Shown here in pieces: positions 56,499 to 64,000 of a stretch of DNA of 64,000 nucleotides. A program made the translations under genes and the position numbers. Under the pieces are notes generated by a model, which did not search any database, was not told where the DNA came from, and saw nothing but the letters and a program-made list of their open reading frames with translations. The stretch covers positions 73,708,884-73,772,883 of the forward strand of contig CM043944.1 of assembly GCA_014529385.2 (NCBI GenBank). Direction: 5' to 3'. Origin of the DNA: Adiantum capillus-veneris. Its lineage: Eukaryota > Streptophyta > Polypodiopsida > Polypodiales > Pteridaceae. Positions within the stretch are counted from its first letter, which is position 1, and each line of letters begins with the position of its first letter.

Positions 56499-57335
56499 TT
56501 ATGGATCCTGGGTTTTAACATGCTTCTTAAGCTCGAGAGTTAACCCACGGATGAACCCACGCACCTGCTGAAAGGTATCCATCCCTTCCAGCTTGAGGAT
56601 CACATCCCGATAATGGGAAATATATTCCAATAATGTTTTATGCTGGCGCATAGAACATTCGTCCCAGGCGGTCCAATTTCTATCCTTCTCATTGGTAGGT
56701 AGAAATTCCTTCCTGAAGACAATCTCAAAAGCTGCCCAAGTCTGAGGTAGCATGCCCTTCTCCTTGAGAGACATCCACCATTTGTAGGCCTTGCCGTCCA
56801 AAGTCAGACCTGTCTGCAGCGCCTTGGCTGCATCCGGGGTACGTCTAAGGTCATGAATACCATCCCACTTACTGAGAAAAATATTCACGGTGTCCTTGTT
56901 TCGCTCACGCTCTTCTCCCCGAAAAATTGGTGGCTTTGTATTTTTCAACAAATCGTCCACCTCTTTTTGGGTCAGAGAGTGCAGCGGACCCGGAGGAGGG
57001 CCTTGCCCAACAGCCGGCCCTTGGCCTGGGGTGGAGCCGTGCTCCTGAATTGGATGACTAGCAGGGCCCGTGGCCTGCTGCCGCATATGCAACTTAATCA
57101 AATCGGATAATGCTGTGACATTGTGATTTAATTGTGCAAAATTCATTTCAAGCACAGTCATGCGTGTTTGCAATGCACGGAAATCTTGCATGTCCAGCAA
57201 CTCATACGTATCATCTGTTGCCGTTGGGGCACGATTACTCTCCGTGAGAGGAACCGTCTGCGTGGCATCGGCAGACGTAACGGGTGCGGACTGCTCGAAA
57301 TCAAAGGCATGATGCATATCTATGTCCGAATCCAT
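56499..57335 (-). pseudogene. GYPSY-D gag N-terminal part
   Basis: This 278-codon ORF starts MDSDIDMHHAFDFEQSAPVT. It holds a possible short coiled region (LQTRMTVLEMNFAQLNHNVT), a Pro/Gly-rich spacer (GPAVGQGPPPGPLHSL) and the retrotransposon-gag core (FLSKWDGIHDLRRTPD, AYKWWMSLKEKGMLPQTWA, FEIVFRKEFLPTNEKDRNW, ISHYRDVILKLEG). It stops at TAA (56496-56498 region). The same frame continues with a second stop (TAG) into the knuckle/protease ORF, so gag and pol share one frame. Confidence 0.85.
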
Positions 57336-58232
57336 GCTGTGGACGTATTGTGCGAGAAAAGAAAGAAGAATACCTGAATTCCAACGAGCTCGTAGCCGTA
57401 TGCGGTAAGGAACCGTATTATTTTGCCTTTTGAGAAGAAAGAACGCCGACTTCCAAAGCGAAGTTCAATCCACAACCACTATCAGCTTGACAACAACGAG
57501 GAAAACTGCAGTGGATGATTCACTCGAAAACAGGGAACAAATTCGATTTGCCCATAATATGGTTTGCGTCGTATGCAATACACCAAATAAACAGGAGAGG
57601 TGGTGACAAAATTTGCAGCCAAGAAGAAACTTGAAAACACAAATCAAGTTGTAGTTGCCGCCGATTGGGCTTGCATCGTATGCAAGAAGCCACGACGGAG
57701 AAAAATACGAGCAATTGCCGGCTCTTGGAAACTTGTAAGGCCGAGTTGCAGCAGATGCGGGCTGTAAAATATGCAGTACCACAGCCTTTGTGTGCTGTGT
57801 ATGCCCACCGATGCGGAGACAAATCCCTTGGAGCAACAGAATTATCAAGGTATGGCCCTTTTTCAAAACCCGCTAGGGTTTGTCGGGTGTGAACGGCCTA
57901 CCCTTAAGGGGTTTTGAAAAAAAAAAAAACGTGGAGGTCTATGCTGCGAATGACGGCCGCCTGCGCCCTGCTTCTTGATGCTCTACCTCGCCATGGCGAG
58001 GTCTGCTGAGGCCGCGCCAGTGACAAAGTTTTCAGCCCTTCACCTTGCGCTCCTACTGAGCCCAACCACACCCAATTCGGTGCAGTTCGTAAAATAGCCT
58101 CGGCCTCGACAAAGGGTTGCTGCACACGCGGGCTTCGGCCTCCTCTCTTCCTCCCTCTATTGGTTATGCATGCAACATGCAGCCCCCAAAAGCAAAAACG
58201 TGCCTCAGTTCTATGTTTAGCTCTGATACCAG
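57336..58232 (-). other. GYPSY-D 5' leader with primer-binding site
   Basis: Just inside the 5' LTR (58219-58231) the minus strand reads TGGTATCAGAGCT, complementary to initiator tRNA-Met. The rest of the ~0.9-kb leader is non-coding with short repeats of gcgtcgtatgcaa-like sequence (57.56-57.69 kb) and a perfect 18-bp palindrome acctcgcca/tggcgaggt at 57985-58002. Confidence 0.85.
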
Positions 58233-58373
58233 TGTAAACCCCAAGGGACTTCCATGCCTGGTCCATCCGCCCAACCTCCCTTTAATAGGCTCCTAGCCCC
58301 TTTCGGACCCCTTCCCACTGGTAGCCGGCCCTTGGCCGAGTCCGTGACCCCTTGGTTGGCCCTTGGCCTGACA
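58233..58373 (-). repeat. GYPSY-D 5' LTR (141 bp)
   Basis: This is the partner of 52389-52530, with two substitutions and one 1-bp indel. It is followed by target duplication ATGAT (58374-58378). Confidence 0.95.
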
Positions 58374-60120
58374 ATGATTGAATCATAGCCGGCTTGAACA
58401 GAAGGAAACCCGGTGATAAAGTCCATGCTAATACATTCCCATTTCATTTGGGGAATATCTAAAGGATGTAATGTACCTGGCATCTTTAGTCTCTCTGCCT
58501 TAATCCTTTGACAAGATAAACACTGCTTGACATAGCGAAGGACATCACCCTTCATACCTTGCCAATAGTAACTTCTACGAATTGCATTGATGGTTTTGGC
58601 ATAACCTGGATGTCCTGAAGTTGGGCCATCATGTGCTTCATATAGGATAGCATTCCTTAGGGTAGAATCCTTAGGTATGCATAGTCGATTCCTATAGTAA
58701 ATTTTGCCATCTTCTAAGGAGTAATGTAGAGGTTTAGGCTGATTTGATGATACCCTCTCTTCATGTAGGATACTAGCAAGCATCTGGTAATCTGCATCTC
58801 TGACAGCAGCATCCGAGACCTTGTCTAAAATAGGGTTGTTAGCCATGGAAATTGCCCCTAGAAAAGCTTTATGGCTTAGGGCATCTGCCACAACATCATC
58901 CTTACCTGGTCGAAATATAATATCAAAATCATATTCGTGCATGAGCTCTATCCATCTCCTCTCTCTCATGGAAAGGTTAGGTTGGGTAAAAATCCACTTA
59001 AGGCTCTTGTGATCTGTTACCAATTGGAATTTGCATCCCAATAGATAATGTCTCCATAGCTTGAGAGCATGTATAACTGCTAGCAATTCTAAATCATGTG
59101 TAGCATAATTCACTTCATGAATCCTAAGCTTCCGAGAAGTATAAGCTATAGGCCTTCCTTCTTGTGTAAGGACTCCTCCTAATGCAAGGTTACTAGCATC
59201 TGTGATCACCTTGAATTCTTGGGTGAAGTCTGGAAGTTTTAAGAGAGGTTCTGAAGCAAGATACTCCTTAAGCTCTTGGAAGCAAGATTCATGTTTTTCT
59301 TCCCAAAGTATCGTAGATCCTTTATTTAGCAAGTCGGTTAGTGGTGCAGCTTTAAAAGCATAGTCCTTTACAAAGATCTTATACCACCCTGTGATACCTA
59401 AGAACCCTCTGACTTCGGTTTGTGAAGTGGGTTGAGGCCATTCCACAATATCTTTGCCTTTGTCAGGGTCAATAGAGACTCCTTCAGGTGAAATGATAAA
59501 CCCTAAGTAACAGACCTTAGGGGTAAAGAAGGTACATTTGCTTTTCTTTGCGTACAGCTTATTTTGGCGTAAAAGCTCTAACACTTTCCTAACATGTCCT
59601 TCATGCTCTTCCTCTGATTTGGAATAAATTAAGATATCGTCAAAGAATACTAGGACAAAATCGTCCAAGAATTCTCTAAAGATATCGTGCATCAGGCGAT
59701 TGAAAGTTGCAGGAGCATTCGTAAGTCCGAAAGCCATCACTGTAAATTCGTAATGACCATAACGAGTGTTGAAAGCTGTTTTGGAGATATCAGCCTCTTG
59801 GATTCGAATTTGATGATAGCCAGATTGAAGATCAATCTTCGTGAATATTTTGGCTCCATGTAATCTGTCCAGCATCTCATCAATACGAGGAATTGGATAT
59901 TTATTCTTGATGGTAACCTAATTTAAGCCCCTATAATCTATGCAAAGTTGAAGAGAGCCATCCTTTTTCTTTTGGAAGAGAACAGGTGCACCCCATGGAG
60001 ATGTACTAGGTCGGATAAACCTTTTCTCAATCAACTACTTGAGCTGCTCCTTGAGTTCTATAGCCTCTAGAAGTGACATCTTGTACGGCGCTCTTGAGAC
60101 TGGCTCACTACCTGGAAAAA
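58374..60120 (-). pseudogene. GYPSY-C RT, RNase H and integrase N-terminal part
   Basis: The long ORF 58217-59875 continues the gag-protease frame after two TAG codons (LKEQLK stop LIEK; DYRGLN stop VTIKNKYP). RT: AKIFTKIDLQSGYHQIRIQE, AFGLTNAPATFNRLMHDIF and the catalytic VLVFFDDILIYS. RNase H: FKVITDASNLALGGVLTQEG, TRHDLELLAV-like ATHDLELLAVIHAL, VTDHKSLKWIF and DDVVADALSHKA. Integrase zinc finger: HDGPTSGHPGYAKTINAIRR ... CLSCQRIK, then WECISMDFITGFPSV and AGYDSII, where GYPSY-D is inserted. Confidence 0.9.
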
Positions 60121-61647
60121 TTTTGATTTCATGGTCTACCTCCCTAGGTGGTGGTAGTTTAGAAAGCTCAGCGGGGAAAACATCTGAAAATTCTTCTAGC
60201 CACATTGGTTCAGGGTTGGAAGAAGATTGTTCTACTTTGTTTAGCTTGACCACAAAAATTTGTTGACCCTTGCGTAACCCTTTCAAAAGACGATTAGCTT
60301 TAACCAAGTAAGCTTTTGGTTGTCCATTCTGGCCTTGAATAGTGACTTCTTGACCTTGGTTGTCCACAAAAGTAACACTTCCTTGGGCACAATGGATATT
60401 GGCACTATGACTGGCTAACCAATCCATTCCAAGAATTCCGTCATAGATTCCTATGGGTAAGGTTCGAAAAGTAGCAAAAGTAGAGTATTCTCCCAACTTG
60501 AAATCTATTTTTCCCACGGTGTACTGAGATAACACTTCCTTTCCATTGGCTAATTCAACTCTCATCTTTCTTGCAGGGTGTTGATTAAGTCCTAACCTCC
60601 TTAAACATTTAGGTGACAAGAAAGAATGAGTACTACCACAATCAATAAGAAGCTCAAATTTTTCACCCTGGTGATTTGCAGGTGTTTGAATGACAACATA
60701 TTGTTGTCTTGATCTTGGGTTATCAATTGCAGCATGTAGAGTTTCTCTTTCCTCTTGTTCTTCTCCCAATGTTGGTTCTCCTATGATAGCATTGACTCTG
60801 GCAACCATTCCGCGCCCTCGACCTCGTCCTCCATTTCTTCCTCCACGATTTATTATTTGGCCTCGTCCTCTAGCTCGATTAGGTGTATTTGTTGCGGAGA
60901 CTCGCCTAGGACACACATTCCTAAAATGTCCTAGCTCGTTGCATTCATAACATCTAAGATCTGCATTTTGAGCTCCATTTGTTGAAGCTGCAACTATTGG
61001 ATGAGTTTGGTGAACTGGGTGAACTTGCCTTTGGTTCCACATCATAGGCCGTCCTCTCCTTCCAGCATTCCTTATATTTCCATTTCGCACCCTTTGAGAG
61101 TTTGACATCTCTTTAGCTAAGGGTTTAGCTCTTAAAAGAGCATCTTGCAAATTTACAGGCCTCATGGCTTCTAGACGTGTATTTAAAGGAGCATTTAGCC
61201 CTTGGCAGAAACGGGCTACTTGTTGATCTGCGGTCATTGGCGGAGCATAGCGCCTAAGAGTTACAAATTTGGAGTAGTATTCTTCCACTGTAAGATGAAA
61301 CTGACGTAAGTTGAAGAATTCATTCATCTTAAGGGATTCGTGTGCAGGTGGAAGATAACGTCCTTTGACAGCATACTTAATATCTTCCCAAGTTTGAGTG
61401 TTTTGAGCTACTTGATGATCTTTGCAGTGTTGTTTCCACCAAAGCTTGGCATCCCCCGTGAGACGAAACATAGCCAACATTGCTTGGTTATTGGGAGTAG
61501 TACCAGGAGAGCAGCAAAATAATCCTCCATCTCTTCAAGCCACACTTCTGCATCGCGCTCAACTAGGGATCCTTCCCCTTTGAAAGAGGGAAGTCTAGCT
61601 TGCTTGAGAATTAGCTTTTTCTGTTGAAGAGATGTGTACACCGCACT
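60121..61647 (-). pseudogene. GYPSY-C gag, zinc knuckle and protease
   Basis: 61408-61647 opens with VYTSLQQKKLILKQARLPSF and EEMEDYFAALL (gag N-terminal part, no good ATG). After one frameshift near 61.5 kb the 481-codon ORF 60035-61480 carries FRLTGDAKLWWKQHCKDHQV, the gag helices, knuckle CYECNELGHFRNVC, an Arg/Gly-rich stretch (RGRGQIINRGGRNGGRGRGR) and protease FELLIDCGSTHSFLSPKCLR (active site D-C-G-S) with GILGMDWLASHSANI. It ends in the lead-in to RT. The lack of a start codon fits the spliced-leader model described under findings. Confidence 0.9.
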
Positions 61648-61823
61648 CTGTGCAATATAGATTAAGTGAAACTTTATTGGATACTCTAACTTTAATCCAC
61701 TTTAAGGCAAGACTTGATCAAACAATTATACAAACAAAAGATAATATTAATCCAAACTTTATTTATATACACATTATTTGCTACCAAGGTTGGTAGTCTT
61801 TAGGTACAAGGATTGTAATGTCT

Positions 61824-62276
61824 CTATATTTTGAGTTTAGTGACTACAAAAGGATAGGCTAAAGGATCAAAATAATAAGTTTCTTTTGACCCTTGAAAGC
61901 TACGAGATACACATATGGGTCGAATCCTACCACCATGGATAAATTTTGTAACTTGGTTATAGACCCATTGAGTCTGAGATATCTTTTCTCCTCCCAAGGT
62001 AATGGTAGCATCCGGATTCTTAGTACCATTGAAAAGATAAACTTCGATGACTTTTAATTCCTCTGCCCATTGAAGTTTCTTTAGGTTGGTATCCATGCAC
62101 CATATCTTGTCAGCATCGATGGTATAGATTCCTCCAGATGGACTCCAGTTGATACCCCATCCTCTATTCACCCTTGGGATAGGTAGTGCAAACACCCTGT
62201 CCAAAATCATCATCACCCTTTTTCGAAACTGATAATTTGGTGATTGGTATGCATTTTCAAACATGATGGTGAACAT
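61824..62276 (-). CDS. Extra 150-codon ORF between PBS and gag of GYPSY-C, unknown function
   Basis: The ORF starts MFTIMFENAYQSPNYQFRKR and contains RGWGINWSPSGGIYTIDADK, AEELKVIEVYLFNGTKNPD, SQTQWVYNQVTKFIHGGRIR and YYFDPLAYPFVVTKLKI. It has no zinc finger, signal peptide or clear membrane segment, and I recognise no family. It lies in element sense, 180 bp after the PBS and 180 bp before gag, wholly inside the proposed intron. Aromatic/Gly/Asp content looks like a folded protein rather than random translation. No second copy is available to test conservation. Confidence 0.5.
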   Translation of the reverse strand: MFTIMFENAYQSPNYQFRKRVMMILDRVFALPIPRVNRGWGINWSPSGGIYTIDADKIWCMDTNLKKLQWAEELKVIEVYLFNGTKNPDATITLGGEKISQTQWVYNQVTKFIHGGRIRPICVSRSFQGSKETYYFDPLAYPFVVTKLKI

Positions 62277-62444
62277 CTGGAATTTCTGGTAGGCTGAATG
62301 AACATTTTCCTGTACCAGGAAAGTTCAATCTTCAATACCATATAAAAACTCAAAACAAATTTTCTAGATTCTTCTATTATTTCAAACATTCGCATCCTTC
62401 AATATCCAAACATCAATCTAAAAATCTCCCCAAGCTTTAACCTA

Positions 62445-62458
62445 GGCTCTGATACCAG
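62445..62458 (-). other. GYPSY-C primer-binding site
   Basis: Immediately inside the 5' LTR, the minus strand reads CTGGTATCAGAGCC. The TGGTATCAGAGCC is the standard complement of the initiator tRNA-Met 3' end in plant LTR elements. Confidence 0.95.
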
Positions 62459-64000
62459 TGTGAGGTCCCAGCCCCTTGTCGAGAGGAGTGGAGTACCTTT
62501 GATAGGTCTCCAATCCTGAGAAGGAAAAACCAACGGACAATGCCTTAGCTACTACGGTGCCACGAGCATGAACCATTAGTGAAGGATTGGTCTTATCTCA
62601 CTATGGCGGAGCGTGACCACCATAACCATATCTAAAAAATATCTATAATCAATTATACCTAAAAGTATAAATCTTAGGGTGACCAACCTGTGCGCTTTTT
62701 TTCCCATGTTTCAGAATCACAGCCACTAAGGTTTCTCTTTTTTAAGATTTATGACTTAAAAAAATAATTTCTAGCGTTGGAAAGTTACCCGACTCATCCG
62801 GTCCACCCGTCCATAGAATGATACTTTCGGGGTATCATTCTCCCACTTTCCACACCACACTCACCCTTCTTTTGTTATCTAATTACTACCACACTGTTTA
62901 AACATACATGTTCCTTTACTTTATTTATAATATTGGTTCGTTAAAACAGTCCTTCAAACAATATTACAAACAATAGTCAAACAAGAAGTCGTCCAATTTT
63001 AAACCAACAACCCTTGGATTAAGTTCACTCAAGAATCTCTACTGGCGCTATTATGTCCGATCGGTATATACATTATTTATAAAAACCCTTGTTCTCATGA
63101 GCGTCCCATACCGCTCGACAAGTACTCGTTGTGCTAATCTGGACGTACTCCCGCCACAGCAACAATGGTGCCAATCTGGGCGTCATCCTCACGCCACGGA
63201 AAAACAAAACTGCAGTATCCAGCTGGGCTAATTTGGGTGTACTCCCACCACAGCATCAACGGTGCCATCCTGGGTGTCATCTCACGCCTCGAAAACTGCC
63301 ACATAATACCAGCCCTAATAAGTAGAGAGACTTGAGAGAAACCATACCGAAGGTTTTGGACAAACATTCTTTCCTATAGCAACCAGTTTAACCAGACATT
63401 CTTTCCTACTTGTCAAACATATGCCGAGTTTCTTGGGGTTAAGCCCCGTGCTTTCGGTCCGTGTTTTCTTTTCATAAGGTAAATAATATATTCGTATGGT
63501 CTCGCATATGCAATAATGCATAACTTGAAACTGCAATACTAACCTGTACCATAGCTCCGATTGGTCCGATTGGTGGAGACATAGCATGTTCCGCAGGAGT
63601 TCCACCGTTACTTGTACCAGCTTCATGATCATTAGCGCCTTGGGTTCGAGCACGCTTTGGAGCCATTTTTTTGTACTACACTTATGTTATACACTTAGAA
63701 CTTTAAATTGGTCAATTTCTCTAGTAATCTCCTTGTTTCCAAAGAGAGTCTGTAATTTGAACCCTCGCCAACTCGGATTCACACTTAATGTTGTTGTTCT
63801 ATACCTAATTTCTATACATCAAATATTTGTTAATCTTAATTAATCAAAAATTAAGTGTGTAAACTACAAGTGAAAGTTTAGGATTTCATTACTTTTATGC
63901 ATGACATTTCTAATCCAATTCTAACTTCCATCTCTATACTTCAACTAAATCAATTTTTAGTATTATTCAAAATTCTACTTAATCTAATTGACAATAAAAT
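62459..64000 (-). repeat. GYPSY-C 5' LTR, truncated by window end
   Basis: It starts TGTGAGGTCC and aligns with 48311-49852 without net length change. The window ends about halfway through (compare the 3,056-bp copy). Confidence 0.95.
63544..63666 (-). CDS. LTR-encoded first exon candidate of GYPSY-C gag
   Basis: It opens with MAPKRARTQGANDHEAGTSN and runs 41 codons to ...GPIGAMVQ, ending exactly at CAG/GTTAGT, a strong plant splice donor (intron from 63543). The acceptor TATATTGCACAG at 61648-61659 is in phase with the gag frame (next codons SAVYTSLQQ). The basic start (KRAR) could be a nuclear or RNA-binding signal. The reading frame is kept in both LTRs. The intron would be 1,896 bp and remove the PBS, so the spliced RNA would be an mRNA and not a genome. 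Confidence 0.5.

Larger units (their letters stand above)
52389..58373 (-). mobile_element. GYPSY-D: nested 5,985-bp chromovirus with very short LTRs
   Basis: Short LTRs (52389-52530, 58233-58373) differ at three positions, and a perfect 5-bp duplication ATGAT lies on both sides (52384-52388 and 58374-58378). Minus strand order is PBS (TGGTATCAGAGCT), ~0.9-kb leader, gag, protease, RT-RNase H, integrase, chromodomain. It sits inside the GYPSY-C integrase gene. LTR similarity indicates a recent insertion, yet pol has several stops and one frameshift. Confidence 0.95.
48311..64000 (-). mobile_element. GYPSY-C: chromovirus-type Ty3/gypsy element, cut by the window end
   Basis: LTRs at 48311-51366 and 62459-64000 (the rest outside the window) enclose PBS, an extra ORF, gag, protease, RT-RNase H and integrase on the minus strand. 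The integrase ends in a chromodomain-like module. The element is interrupted in its integrase by GYPSY-D. If the second LTR is as long as the first, the whole unit is about 17.2 kb with the guest and about 11.2 kb without. The LTR copies differ by several percent by eye, so it is clearly older than GYPSY-D. Confidence 0.9.

Overview
The window reads as nuclear DNA of a land plant that is almost entirely transposable-element sequence. Evidence: two CACTA (En/Spm) elements with plant-type 12-bp ends and TNP2-like genes carrying spliceosomal introns, plant-style LINE ORFs, chromodomain Ty3/gypsy elements primed by initiator tRNA-Met, long AG/CT/GT microsatellites, and a decayed plant-type protein kinase piece. 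I see no rRNA, no convincing tRNA, no CRISPR and no bacterial operon. The repeat mix would fit a large genome (possibly a seed-free plant), but the species cannot be decided from this sequence. I find no clearly intact host gene.

Layout. 1-7.1 kb: a decayed LINE on the minus strand (ORF1 zinc knuckle, endonuclease, reverse transcriptase) whose RT end is tandemly duplicated (1.23-kb unit); its 5' end is G-rich with a 30-G run. 7.1-10.25 kb: CACTA-A (plus), with a TTAGATT-rich stretch, an AG microsatellite, a truncated TNP2-like gene, subterminal GCGTYGCTA repeats and a 3' end CCTCTTGTAGTG. 10.25-12.4 kb: non-coding, with GCAAAAATT palindromes. 12.4-18 kb: GYPSY-A (minus), a very decayed pol that carries an LTR fragment of another family between protease and RT and a second retropepsin-like domain after integrase. 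18-25.7 kb: non-coding repeats, a kinase pseudogene (21.3-21.8 kb) and a 760-bp long inverted repeat.

25,682-35,973: GYPSY-B (minus), a complete 10.3-kb LTR element with 2.15-kb LTRs. Its Gag-Pol motifs recall a Ty3-type lineage I associate with fungi rather than the common plant lineages. 36-41 kb: AT-rich DNA, a 230-bp tandem duplication inside a possible secreted-peptide ORF, and foldback elements. 41,042 to about 45.1 kb: CACTA-B (plus), with a GTTAGGTTATAG-rich array, about seven units of a roughly 180-bp satellite, a captured LINE RT fragment and a truncated TNP2-like gene.

48,311-64,000 (cut by the window edge): GYPSY-C, a chromovirus with 3.06-kb LTRs on the minus strand. A second chromovirus, GYPSY-D (52,389-58,373, 141-142-bp LTRs, perfect 5-bp target duplication ATGAT), is inserted in its integrase. 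GYPSY-C has two unusual features: a conserved ORF start inside the LTR with a consensus splice donor that is in phase with an acceptor just before gag, and a 150-codon ORF of unknown function between the primer-binding site and gag.

Relative order: GYPSY-D is younger than GYPSY-C, because it is nested and its LTRs differ at only 3 sites. Nearly every coding region has stops or frameshifts, so no element looks autonomous as it stands.
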